This document shows, piece by piece, positions 51,678 through 60,324 of a stretch of 64,000 bases of DNA. Positions within the stretch are counted from its first letter, which is position 1. Every line of letters begins with the position of its first letter. Source of the DNA: Deltaproteobacteria bacterium (lineage in GTDB: Bacteria > Desulfobacterota > Desulfuromonadia > Geobacterales > Pseudopelobacteraceae); contig JAJZRX010000001.1 of NCBI GenBank assembly GCA_021850095.1, positions 86,285 through 150,284 on the forward strand, given 5' to 3'. The notes beneath the pieces were generated by a model. The model was not told where the DNA came from, made no database searches, and saw only the letters and a list, made by a program, of their open reading frames with translations. The position numbers were made by a program, and so were the translations under genes.

Positions 51678-53663
51678 GTGAACTACGGAGCATTGCAGGA
51701 TATTGAAATACTTTTCGGATTGGCCCTGATAACGGTGGTCCTGTTCCGGCGGCTGATGTTCCCCTCCATCATCGGCTTCCTGGTCACCGGCGTCCTGGCC
51801 GGGCCGCATGCGCTGGGTTTTATCAAAAACACCCATCAGGTCGAGCAGATGGCCGAGATCGGCGTGGTGCTGCTGCTGTTTACGATCGGCATCGAGATGT
51901 CGCTGAAGGAGCTGATGCGGATCAAGCACCTGGTGCTGTGGGGCGGCGGCCTGCAGGTGCTGGTGACTATTCTGGCGGTGGCCGTTATCGGTGCGGTTTT
52001 CGGTTTTCCTGTCAGCCAGGCGACCTTTTTCGGCTTTCTGGTGGCGCTTTCCAGCACCGCCATCCTGATGAAGCTGCTGATCGATTCCGGTCAGGCTGAC
52101 ACGCCCCATGGCAAAATGGCCCTGGGGATCCTGATCTTCCAGGATCTGTGCATCGTGCCGCTGATGCTGCTGACCCCGCTGTTGGCGGGCGGGGGCGACG
52201 GGATTCAGGGCATCCTGATGATCAGCGCCAAGGCGACCGCCGTGGTTCTGGCGGCCCACTACGGCGCCCGGGTTCTGGTACCCTGGATTTTCAAGCAGGT
52301 TGTCAAGACCAGAAGCCGCGAACTGTTCATTCTGACGATTATCTTCATCGGCCTGGGCACCGCCTGGCTGACCGCCATGGCCGGCCTGTCGCTGGCGTTG
52401 GGGGCCTTTATCGCCGGTCTGGCCATCTCCGAATCCGAATACAGCCACCAGGCCTTGAGCGACATCATCCCCTTCCGGGAAGCTTTCATGAGCCTGTTCT
52501 TTATTTCAGTCGGAATGCTGCTGGATCCGGCCATCCTGGTCAGCAACCCCCTGCTGATAGCGTCTCTGGTGCTGACGATCCTGCTGGTCAAGATCCTGGT
52601 CACCACCGGAGCCGCCCTGGCCTTGGGGGTGCCGCTGCGGATCGCAATTATCGCGGCCCTTTCCCTGGCTCAGATCGGCGAATTTTCCTTTGTTCTTTCC
52701 CAGGCGGGAGTAAAAGTCGGGCTGCTGACTCCCGAGCTGTACCAGATCTTTCTGGCTGCTTCGATTGGCACCATGGGGCTGACGCCGCTCTGCCTCAAGT
52801 ACGCTTCACCCCTGGCGGACCGCATCGTGGCGGCCCTGCCCCACCGGCTGACCCGCGGCCGGGGGGTGCTTTCCCAGCATGAGAAGCCGATGCAATTGAA
52901 CGATCACGTCATCATCGTCGGGTACGGCGTCAACGGCAAGAACCTGGCCCGGGTGCTGAAAAAGCTCCAGATCCAGTACATCGTGATAGAAACCAACCCC
53001 TTTACGGTCAAAAAAGAGGGCAAGAAGGGTCAGCATATCATGTTCGGAGACGCCTCCAAGCTGGAGATTCTGGAACATGCCCAGATCGCCAAGGCCCGCG
53101 GCATGGTGGTCGCCATCTCGGATGCCGCTGCCAGTCGGAGGGTGGCATCAGTGGCGCGCCACATCAATCCCTCGCTGCATATCATCGTCAGAACCCGCTA
53201 CCTGCTGGAGGTCGAACCGCTGTACAAGCTGGGGGTCAATGAGGTCATCCCGGAGGAATTCGAAACCTCGGTCGAGATTCTCTCGCGTGTTTTGAGAAAT
53301 TACATGGTGCCCCAAGCGGACATCGATCATTGCATTGCCGAAGTGCGCAGCGACGGCTACGACATGCTGCGCACTATGAGCAGGCGTCATAGCCATGCGG
53401 TCGGCATCAGCGGTTATCTGTCGGGAGCCGAAATCGCCACCTACCGGGTTAAAAAGAATTCACAACTGGAAGGCAAGGGGCTGCGGGAAGGCACCATCAG
53501 GAAAATGTCCGGCGCCACGGTGCTGGTCATCAAACGGGGCGAAGAGGTCGTCCCGAACCCGGACCCGGTTTGGGAACTGCAGGATAACGACATTCTGCTG
53601 CTGCTGGGGACACCCGAACAGCTGGCTGTGGCCGGCCGGCTGTTCGAGCCCTCGGCCGCATAG
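51678..53663 (+). CDS. KefB/KefC-type CPA2 cation:proton antiporter
   Basis: A 661-residue protein. The membrane part (about 1-385, twelve helices) has FLVTGVLAGPHALG, FTIGIEMS and LALGAFIAGLAISESE. A Rossmann TrkA-N domain follows (about 410-530, VIIVGYGVNGKNLARVL), then a TrkA-C domain (about 580-660). Likely K+/H+ exchange gated by nucleotide or glutathione-type ligands. GTG start with AAGGGG upstream. Confidence 0.93.
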   Translation: MNYGALQDIEILFGLALITVVLFRRLMFPSIIGFLVTGVLAGPHALGFIKNTHQVEQMAEIGVVLLLFTIGIEMSLKELMRIKHLVLWGGGLQVLVTILAVAVIGAVFGFPVSQATFFGFLVALSSTAILMKLLIDSGQADTPHGKMALGILIFQDLCIVPLMLLTPLLAGGGDGIQGILMISAKATAVVLAAHYGARVLVPWIFKQVVKTRSRELFILTIIFIGLGTAWLTAMAGLSLALGAFIAGLAISESEYSHQALSDIIPFREAFMSLFFISVGMLLDPAILVSNPLLIASLVLTILLVKILVTTGAALALGVPLRIAIIAALSLAQIGEFSFVLSQAGVKVGLLTPELYQIFLAASIGTMGLTPLCLKYASPLADRIVAALPHRLTRGRGVLSQHEKPMQLNDHVIIVGYGVNGKNLARVLKKLQIQYIVIETNPFTVKKEGKKGQHIMFGDASKLEILEHAQIAKARGMVVAISDAAASRRVASVARHINPSLHIIVRTRYLLEVEPLYKLGVNEVIPEEFETSVEILSRVLRNYMVPQADIDHCIAEVRSDGYDMLRTMSRRHSHAVGISGYLSGAEIATYRVKKNSQLEGKGLREGTIRKMSGATVLVIKRGEEVVPNPDPVWELQDNDILLLLGTPEQLAVAGRLFEPSAA

Positions 53664-53687
53664 CATACACGACAGGAAAGGAAAGGG

Positions 53688-54635
53688 ATGTCAGATCAAT
53701 CACTAATGTGGGCCGGTTTCGGAGTGCTGATGGTCGTTATGCTGACTATCGATCTGGGGTTGAACCGCAAGGCCCATCAGGTTTCATTCCGCCAGGCGCT
53801 GGCCTGGAGTCTCGTCTGGATTTCGCTGGCGCTGGCCTTCAATGTCGGCATTTATGTCTTTCTGGGACAAACCAAGGCGCTGGAGTTTTTCACCGGTTAC
53901 ATCATCGAAAAATCATTGTCGGTCGATAACCTGTTCGTCTTCATCATGATCTTCAGCTATTTCAGAATCCGGGGCGAGCACCAGGCCCGCATCCTGAAAT
54001 GGGGCATCATCGGCGCGGTGGTTTTGCGGGCGCTGTTCATCTTCACCGGCATCGAACTGCTGACCGCCTTCCACTGGATGTTCTACCTGTTCGGTGCGCT
54101 GCTGCTGTTTACGGCCTGGAAGATGGCCTTTGGCGGCGGGGATGACGAAGTGCATCCGGACAAAAACCTGCTGGTCCGGCTGGCCCGCAAAATTTTCCCC
54201 TTCACCAAGCGGGTGCGCGGCGACTGGTTTTTCACCCGCCGCAAGAAAATTCTGGTGGCCAGCCCGCTGTTTCTGACGCTGGTGATGGTCGAAAGCAGCG
54301 ACGTGCTCTTTGCGATTGATTCAATCCCGGCCATCTTTGCCGTCACCCTGGATCCGTTCATCGTATTCACTTCCAATATCTTTGCCATCCTGGGGCTGCG
54401 GGCGCTCTATTTTCTGCTGGCCAGCGTGATGGGTATGTTCATCTACCTGAAGTTGGGAATCTCCTTCATCCTGGCTTTTGTGGGGGTCAAAATGATCGCA
54501 ACTGCAGTTGGTTTCCATATCCCGATCCAGCTCTCGCTGGCGGTTATCTTTGCCAGTTTGACGTTGGCGGTGGTCGCCTCGCTGACAATCGGCAAGAAAC
54601 ATGCGCAGCCAGCGCTTCCCGTTGAACATGGGTAA
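53688..54635 (+). CDS. alx: Alx/TerC family manganese-type exporter
   Basis: A 315-residue TerC-family protein of the Alx subgroup with about nine membrane helices. Acidic intramembrane motifs are EKSLSVDNLFVF (about 77-88) and ESSDVLFAIDSIPAIF (about 205-220). E. coli Alx exports Mn2+ and is itself under a yybP-ykoY riboswitch; here the riboswitch is 12 kb upstream before htpX instead. AAAGGAA SD. Follows kefB-like gene by 24 bp and precedes a zinc-ribbon gene. Confidence 0.92.
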   Translation: MSDQSLMWAGFGVLMVVMLTIDLGLNRKAHQVSFRQALAWSLVWISLALAFNVGIYVFLGQTKALEFFTGYIIEKSLSVDNLFVFIMIFSYFRIRGEHQARILKWGIIGAVVLRALFIFTGIELLTAFHWMFYLFGALLLFTAWKMAFGGGDDEVHPDKNLLVRLARKIFPFTKRVRGDWFFTRRKKILVASPLFLTLVMVESSDVLFAIDSIPAIFAVTLDPFIVFTSNIFAILGLRALYFLLASVMGMFIYLKLGISFILAFVGVKMIATAVGFHIPIQLSLAVIFASLTLAVVASLTIGKKHAQPALPVEHG

Positions 54636-54667
54636 GTAATCCAGAACATCACACAAGGAGAAAAATC

Positions 54668-54949
54668 ATGCAATGCCCCGTATGCAACACCGTCAGTCTT
54701 GTCATGTCCGAACGCCAGGGGGTCGAAATCGACTACTGCCCGCAATGCCGGGGTGTCTGGCTTGACCGTGGAGAGCTGGACAAGATCATCGAACGATCTG
54801 CTGTGCAGACATCAGCCCCCCCACCGTCGTCGCAGACGCCGCAACCGAACTACCCTGGACATGCTCCCGGCCACGGTCACGGACACGGGCATTATCAGGG
54901 GCATAAACCCTATCGGAAAAAATCGTTTCTGGAAGAGCTGTTTGATTAA
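54668..54949 (+). CDS. zf-TFIIB type zinc-ribbon protein with His-rich tail
   Basis: A 93-residue protein. A zinc ribbon lies at about 3-45 (CPVCNTVSLV... YCPQCRGVWLDRGELDKI). A Pro/Gln linker follows, then a GHAPGHGHGHGHYQGH tract that could bind metal, and a basic C-terminus (KKSFLEELFD). The zf-TFIIB family is small and of unknown function. It lies between two manganese-type exporter genes, so a metal-buffering role is plausible. Confidence 0.88.
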   Translation: MQCPVCNTVSLVMSERQGVEIDYCPQCRGVWLDRGELDKIIERSAVQTSAPPPSSQTPQPNYPGHAPGHGHGHGHYQGHKPYRKKSFLEELFD

Positions 54950-54992
54950 CAGATCTGGTTGATGTTTCAGAAATTCAATCAGAGGGACAACC

Positions 54993-55583
54993 ATGGAACA
55001 AACCATTTTTTTCAGCACCTTCGGACTGATCTTCCTGGCGGAGCTGGGTGATAAAACCCAGCTGACCGCCATGGCCCTGGCACTGCGCTATCCCTGGCGG
55101 CGCATTTTTGTGGGCATTGCGGCCGCTTTTTTTGTTCTGAACCTGGCGGCGGTGGCGGTGGGCAAGATATTGTTCCTGATGCTGCCGATTTTCTGGGTGA
55201 CGCTGGTGTCGGCACTGCTGTTTCTCTATTTCGGCTACAGCACCCTGCGGCATGCCTGTGACGCTGATGACGATGATGACGCCCCCCCTCCCACGGCGGC
55301 CACCGCCGCCCGGACCGCCTTTATCATGATTTTCATGGCCGAGCTGGGCGACAAGACCCAGCTGGTGACCGCCAGCCAGGCCGCCCAGCACTCCGACAGC
55401 CTGATGGGGATGAGCATGGTTTTTGCCTCATCAACGCTGGCCTTGTGGTGCGTTTCTTTGATTGGAATTTTCGCCGGCAAACAGCTGGTGCGCTTCATCC
55501 CGCTCTGCTGGATTCACCGCACGGCCGGTTTCATGTTTCTGGTGTTCGGCGTCGCCGCGCTCTGGAAGTTGCGGGGGATGTAG
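54993..55583 (+). CDS. UPF0016 (Gdt1/TMEM165/MneA-type) cation exporter
   Basis: A 196-residue membrane protein with two inverted halves, each bearing the family motif ELGDKTQ (residues 17-23 and 117-123). About six helices; an acidic linker DADDDDD (about 90-96) connects the halves. Bacterial members export Mn2+, others Ca2+. It fits the manganese theme of the neighbourhood. Good GAGGGA upstream. Confidence 0.93.
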   Translation: MEQTIFFSTFGLIFLAELGDKTQLTAMALALRYPWRRIFVGIAAAFFVLNLAAVAVGKILFLMLPIFWVTLVSALLFLYFGYSTLRHACDADDDDDAPPPTAATAARTAFIMIFMAELGDKTQLVTASQAAQHSDSLMGMSMVFASSTLALWCVSLIGIFAGKQLVRFIPLCWIHRTAGFMFLVFGVAALWKLRGM

Positions 55584-55647
55584 GCAGATCCTGTCCGCAG
55601 AGCCCCGTAGTGCATCGTAGGCAACGAACGTTAACGGGAGATTTACC

Positions 55648-56961
55648 GTGGAATCCATCGCCGTTGAACTGATAATCGTTTTTGTATTAATTCTGGCGAA
55701 CGGTTTCTTTTCCGGCTCCGAACTGGCCATTATTTCGGCCCGTAAAAGCACGATCGCCCGCCTGATCGCCGAGGGCAGCAGCCGGGCGCTGATCGTGGAC
55801 AAACTTCAAAAAGACCCGCACCGCTTTCTGGCAACGGTTCAGATCGGTGTAACCGTGGTCGGTTCGCTGGCATCGGCAGTTGGTGGCGCGGCGGCGGTTG
55901 AATACCTCAAGCCGCTGCTTGATTCTTCTCCTTATGAATGGGTTCGCGAGGCCGGCGAGCCGATTTCGATCGGTGTCGTTGTTGCCCTGGTTTCCTATTT
56001 TTCACTGATTCTGGGCGAACTGGCTCCCAAAACCATCGGTCTTCAGTTTGCAGATCAGATGTCGCTGATGGTTGCCAAGCCGATTAATGTTCTGGCAACG
56101 ATCGGAGGGGTGGCGGTAACCTTTTTGACTCTGTCAAACCGGGCGGTATTGGCGCTGTTCGGTGTCAAACCCACCAGTGAACAGGAATTCGCCACCCGGG
56201 AAGAGGTGCTTCATGCGGTAAGCGAAGGCGCTGAAGCCGGTGCGTTGAGTGCGCATGAAAAAAAGGTGATTGAAAATATGCTTGATTTCAGCCGCACCCA
56301 GGTCAGCGAGGTGATGGTGCCGCGATTGAGGATGATCGCTCTGGATATAGATTCGCCAAAAGATCTTCTGCTGAACGTGTTACGGGAGAACATGTACACC
56401 CGCTATCCGGTTTACCGGAATGATCGGGACAATATCGTCGGCTTCATCCACAGCAAGGATCTGTTTCTGCACCCTGCCAGTGCAACTGCCACGTTTGATC
56501 TCAATCAGATCGTGCGTCCGCCGCTGTTTGTGCCGGAAAACAAGCGGGCCAGTGATCTGCTCCGGGAGATGCAGCGCAAGCGGATGCAGATGGCCTTGGT
56601 GGTGGATGAGTATGGCGGCATCTGCGGCCTGGTGACCACGGAAGACCTGCTGGAAGAGCTGGTCGGAGAAATCGAGGATGAACATGATGTCGGTGACTTG
56701 CGCCGTGCCGAACGCTTCCCGGACGGGAGCGTCCTGGTTGATGGCCTCATTTCTCTTAATGATCTGGAAGAACTGCTCGACCTGAATTTTGAGGAAGATC
56801 TGCCCTACGACACCCTGGCCGGGCTGATACTCAATCAAACCGGAAGATTCCCCAAAGCCGGGGAAAAAATTGTGTTTGGTAATCTGTCACTGATCTGTGA
56901 AGATATTACGCCGACTTCGATTGTCAAGGTCAGAGTCGTTAAGCACGATGGCGTTATTTGA
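55648..56961 (+). CDS. CNNM/CorC (HlyC) family magnesium-type transporter
   Basis: A 437-residue protein. The DUF21/CNNM membrane domain (about 1-200) has [23 protein letters not shown] pair follows (about 220-340, [12 protein letters not shown] and [25 protein letters not shown]), then a C-terminal CorC_HlyC domain (about 355-435). CNNM proteins transport Mg2+ and perhaps Co2+ or other divalent ions. GTG start with GGGAG upstream. Confidence 0.93.
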   Translation: MESIAVELIIVFVLILANGFFSGSELAIISARKSTIARLIAEGSSRALIVDKLQKDPHRFLATVQIGVTVVGSLASAVGGAAAVEYLKPLLDSSPYEWVREAGEPISIGVVVALVSYFSLILGELAPKTIGLQFADQMSLMVAKPINVLATIGGVAVTFLTLSNRAVLALFGVKPTSEQEFATREEVLHAVSEGAEAGALSAHEKKVIENMLDFSRTQVSEVMVPRLRMIALDIDSPKDLLLNVLRENMYTRYPVYRNDRDNIVGFIHSKDLFLHPASATATFDLNQIVRPPLFVPENKRASDLLREMQRKRMQMALVVDEYGGICGLVTTEDLLEELVGEIEDEHDVGDLRRAERFPDGSVLVDGLISLNDLEELLDLNFEEDLPYDTLAGLILNQTGRFPKAGEKIVFGNLSLICEDITPTSIVKVRVVKHDGVI

Positions 56962-57127
56962 AAAACAGACGTGCCTGGGAATCCAGCGGTTTTTTGGGCA
57001 GGCAGTGCTTTCAAATCCGAATACCAATGTCGTAAGTTGCTGTGTTATATTTTGCCATGATGATGGTTAGACCATCCATTAGTCTTGGCACTGTGCTTTT
57101 AACTCACCAAGGAAAGTGAATCAAACC

Positions 57128-58774
57128 ATGACTAAAACCACCTACGTAATCGGACACCGTAATCCTGATACGGACTCCATCGCCTCGGCTATCGGCTATG
57201 CCGATCTGAAGCAGAAGCTGGGCAACCCGGACGTTGTGGCCGCCATGGCCGGCGTCCCCAATCCGCAAACCCTCTACATCCTGGAGCGACTGGGGATTCC
57301 CGAGCCGCTGCTGCTGGCCGACGTCCACCCCAAGGTGCGCGACATCATCAACCGCCAGGCCATCACGATCGGCCGTCAGGCTTCGGCTTATGAAGCGCTG
57401 GAACTGTTCAACAGCAGCGGCGTGCGGGTTCTGCCGCTGATTGACGGTGACCAGAAGCCGTGCGGCGCGCTTTCGCTGCGGCGGCTCTCCGAAAGCTATA
57501 TGCTGCCGTGCCAGGAGAAGCTGCGCCAGGTCACCACCAACCTGCCCACGCTGGCGCGAACCCTGGCGGGAAATTTCGCCTGTGGCGGCCAGGGCGATGA
57601 TCCGCTGACGCTGAAGCTGTTCATCGGCGCCATGCTTGAAGAATCCTTTACCAGCCGGATCGAGGGGCACGACCCGCGTGAACTGTTGATCATGACCGGC
57701 AACCGCCGCACCATCCAGCTGGCCGCCATTGAACGCGGAGTCCGGGTGCTGGTCGTGACCGGCGGCCATCCGCTGGAAGAGGGGCTGCTGGAGAAGGCGT
57801 GCGAGAAGGATGTCAGCGTGCTGCTGACGCCGCACGATACGGCCACCGCCGCTTGGCTGGCGCGCCTTTCCACCCCGGTTACCTTTCTGGCCGAGAGCAA
57901 GTTTTCAACCATCGGTGTCGGCGAATCTCTGGCCGGCCTGCGCCAGAAACTGATGGCCACCAGCGAACCGGCGGTTCTGGCGCTGGAGGAAGATGGTACC
58001 CTGGCTGGTGTGGCGACCAAGTCGTCATTGCTGGCGCCGATTCCCTACAGCCTGGTCCTGGTGGATCATAATGAGCTGGGACAGGCCGTGCCCGGCGCGG
58101 AGCAGGTCGAAATCAGCGAAGTCATCGACCACCACAAACTGGGCAACAGCCATTCCAATTCGCCGATCGCCTTTATCACTTCGCCGGTCGGCAGCACCTG
58201 CACCCTGGTGACCGGGCGCTACCGGGAATGCTGTATCGAGCCGGATCAAAAGACGGCGGCCCTGCTGCTGGCCGGAATTCTGTCCGACACGGTCATCCTG
58301 AAATCACCCACCACCACCGAGAGCGACCGTCAGGCGGTGGCCTGGCTGGAGCAGCGGGCCGGTCTTTCCGCCGCCGATTTCGGCCGGGATATCTTTGCCG
58401 CCTGCAGTTCGCTGAAAAACTACGGCAGCGTGGAGCGGGTCGTGTCGGCCGACTTCAAGCTTTTCAAGCAGGGAAAGCACACCATCGGCGTCGGGCAGGT
58501 TGAGGTGGTCGGCTTTGACGAGTTCTACGGCATGAAGGATGAGCTGCTGGCTGCCCTGGCGGAGGTCAAGCGCCGGGACGACCTTTTTATCGCCGGGCTG
58601 ATGGTCACCGATATCACCACCGAAACGACGCTGTTTCTGGTGGAGGGGCATACCCGCATCGCCCACGTCATGGAATATCCGCAACTGGAACCGCACCTGT
58701 ACGAGCTGAAGAACGTCATGTCGCGCAAGAAGCAGATGGTGCCGCATTTGCTGAAGGTTCTGGCCAGGGTCTGA
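57128..58774 (+). CDS. ppaC: manganese-dependent family II inorganic pyrophosphatase with CBS/DRTGG insert
   Basis: A 548-residue family II pyrophosphatase, which needs Mn2+ or Co2+. The DHH part is split: GHRNPDTDSIASA (His10, Asp14, Asp16) at the start, then two CBS domains with a DRTGG domain between (about 65-300), then VDHNE and EVIDHHKLGN, and a DHHA2 C-terminal domain ending RKKQMVP. CBS domains allow adenine-nucleotide control. ATG 57128 preferred; an in-frame GTG 12 bp upstream is too near AAGGA. Its Mn requirement fits its neighbours. Confidence 0.94.
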   Translation: MTKTTYVIGHRNPDTDSIASAIGYADLKQKLGNPDVVAAMAGVPNPQTLYILERLGIPEPLLLADVHPKVRDIINRQAITIGRQASAYEALELFNSSGVRVLPLIDGDQKPCGALSLRRLSESYMLPCQEKLRQVTTNLPTLARTLAGNFACGGQGDDPLTLKLFIGAMLEESFTSRIEGHDPRELLIMTGNRRTIQLAAIERGVRVLVVTGGHPLEEGLLEKACEKDVSVLLTPHDTATAAWLARLSTPVTFLAESKFSTIGVGESLAGLRQKLMATSEPAVLALEEDGTLAGVATKSSLLAPIPYSLVLVDHNELGQAVPGAEQVEISEVIDHHKLGNSHSNSPIAFITSPVGSTCTLVTGRYRECCIEPDQKTAALLLAGILSDTVILKSPTTTESDRQAVAWLEQRAGLSAADFGRDIFAACSSLKNYGSVERVVSADFKLFKQGKHTIGVGQVEVVGFDEFYGMKDELLAALAEVKRRDDLFIAGLMVTDITTETTLFLVEGHTRIAHVMEYPQLEPHLYELKNVMSRKKQMVPHLLKVLARV

Positions 58775-58881
58775 AACCAGGCTTTTAATGCTGTGTAACC
58801 CGCTGATTGCTTTGCATTCCAGGCGATAGTGTGGTAAGTGACACCGTCGCAAGATTAAAAACAGCGTGAGGCAGGTTCAGG

Positions 58882-60177
58882 GTGCCACTTCAAACCATTC
58901 AAGATCTGCTGTCAAAACACCGGCTGGTGGAAGAAAACAACCACAGGCAGGATCTGCTACGCCATGAGGTGGCTGAATCAGCCGCTCATAAGCAGCTGAT
59001 GGTAGAGTTGCACGCCCAGCTCGTCCGGCTTGATCCGGCTGAAATCGCAACAGTTCTGGATGAGCTGACTCCTGAGGAGTTGTTTGTCGTCTGGGGACAG
59101 ATTGATGACAGCCGTACCGACGAGATTTTGGATGAGGTCTCGGATGCCACCCGCGACACGCTGGCTACCCGCAGCAACTATCTGGGGGCGGCCTGTGTCG
59201 TCAACGCTTTTGAACTGGCCCAGGGGCGCTTGGTTCAGACCACGATCGAGTCGGTTGAAGATCTGGAAGGGATCAAGCCGATCTGGGTCGATCTGGTGGG
59301 AACGACAAAGGCCGACCGGCGCAAGATCGGACAGTATTTCGGGCTGGAACTGCCTGATCCCGAAGATCTGACCGACATTGAAACCAGCGCCCGTTTTTAT
59401 GTGGAGGAAAACGGCGAGATTCATCTGCACTCCGATTTTCTGCTGGATCGGGAGGGAAATTCCCGCAACGTTCCGGTGGCCTTCATCCTCTATCGTGAGA
59501 TACTTTTTTCGGTGCGGGAAGAAGAGCTTCCGGTTTTCCGCCTGCAGCGTTTGCGCGCCCGTATCCAGGCCGGATCGGTATCGGACGGTATGGACTTGCT
59601 GCTGGATCTTTACGCCGCCGATGCCGAGTATTCGGCCGATTCACTGGAAGAGATCTATATCGAACTGGGCGAAGTCGGAAAAAAAGTGCTCAGCGAAACC
59701 ATGACCGATGAGGAAGCCGCCCAGACCCTGGCCGATATTGCCGAGGAGGAGGATCTGAACGGCCGCATCCGCCGCAATGTGCTGGATACGCGCCGGGCGC
59801 TGACCTTCCTGATTCGCCGGAAACTGCTTTCGGTTTCGCAGCTGGAAGATTCGCAGCAGATTCTGCGCGATATCGAGTCGCTGGACGGCCACACCTCGTT
59901 TCTGTTCGACAAGATAAACTTCCTGATGGATGCCACGGTCGGCTTCATCAATATCAACCAGAACCGGGTCATCTACCGCCTGACCATCCTCAGCGTTATT
60001 TTCATGCCGCTCAATGTGATTGCCGGCATTGGCGGCATGTCCGAGTTTTCGATGATGACCAGAAATATCCCCTGGCCGCTGTCATACGCGATATTCACGG
60101 TCGGCATGTTCATCATGGCCTGGATCACCTATGTCATTCTCAAGTTCTACGAGAACCGCCAAAAACCGCGTAAATAA
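58882..60177 (+). CDS. CorA-type transporter with N-terminal MgtE_N domain
   Basis: A 431-residue fusion. Residues about 1-110 (LVRLDPAEIATVLDELTPEELFVVWGQI) match the helical MgtE_N intracellular Mg2+ sensor. Then a CorA cytoplasmic funnel domain (about 130-370), and two C-terminal helices (VIYRLTILSVIFMPLNVIAGI and LSYAIFTVGMFIMAWITYVI). The signature GMN at the pore entry reads GMS (GIGGMSEF), so selectivity may differ from classic CorA. Likely a divalent cation channel. GTG start. Confidence 0.88.
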   Translation: MPLQTIQDLLSKHRLVEENNHRQDLLRHEVAESAAHKQLMVELHAQLVRLDPAEIATVLDELTPEELFVVWGQIDDSRTDEILDEVSDATRDTLATRSNYLGAACVVNAFELAQGRLVQTTIESVEDLEGIKPIWVDLVGTTKADRRKIGQYFGLELPDPEDLTDIETSARFYVEENGEIHLHSDFLLDREGNSRNVPVAFILYREILFSVREEELPVFRLQRLRARIQAGSVSDGMDLLLDLYAADAEYSADSLEEIYIELGEVGKKVLSETMTDEEAAQTLADIAEEEDLNGRIRRNVLDTRRALTFLIRRKLLSVSQLEDSQQILRDIESLDGHTSFLFDKINFLMDATVGFININQNRVIYRLTILSVIFMPLNVIAGIGGMSEFSMMTRNIPWPLSYAIFTVGMFIMAWITYVILKFYENRQKPRK

Positions 60178-60194
60178 CCTGGCTCTGGGGCGAG

Positions 60195-60323
60195 TCACTT
60201 TTTAGCGCAACCTTCCCCGCCGCACTCCTGGCAGCACCCCTTCTTTTTCCAGAGCGAGTTGTAAAGCAGCCAGAAAGTTCCTGCCAGTATTGCGATCATC
60301 AGGATGATGTCGAAGATTCCCAT
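60195..60323 (-). CDS. FeoB-associated Cys-rich membrane peptide
   Basis: A 42-residue peptide: one membrane helix (IFDIILMIAILAGTFWLLY), a basic KKK stop and a Cys-rich tail, CCQECGGEGC. This matches the FeoB_associated family encoded next to feoB in many anaerobes. It probably helps FeoB with Fe2+ transfer or assembly. The start overlaps the end of feoB almost directly (1 bp between). It is the last gene of the feo operon and is short enough to be missed by gene callers. Confidence 0.88.
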   Translation of the reverse strand: MGIFDIILMIAILAGTFWLLYNSLWKKKGCCQECGGEGCAKK

Positions 60324-60324
60324 A

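Noticed and set aside
57050..57115. Sigma-54 promoter before the pyrophosphatase (TTGGCACTGTGCT)
   Set aside because: GG and GC are only six bases apart rather than ten, so the spacing does not fit.
56962..57127. A second manganese riboswitch before ppaC or alx
   Set aside because: No AAAGGGGAGTAGC or GCAAGACC segments occur there; the only copy in the window is before htpX.
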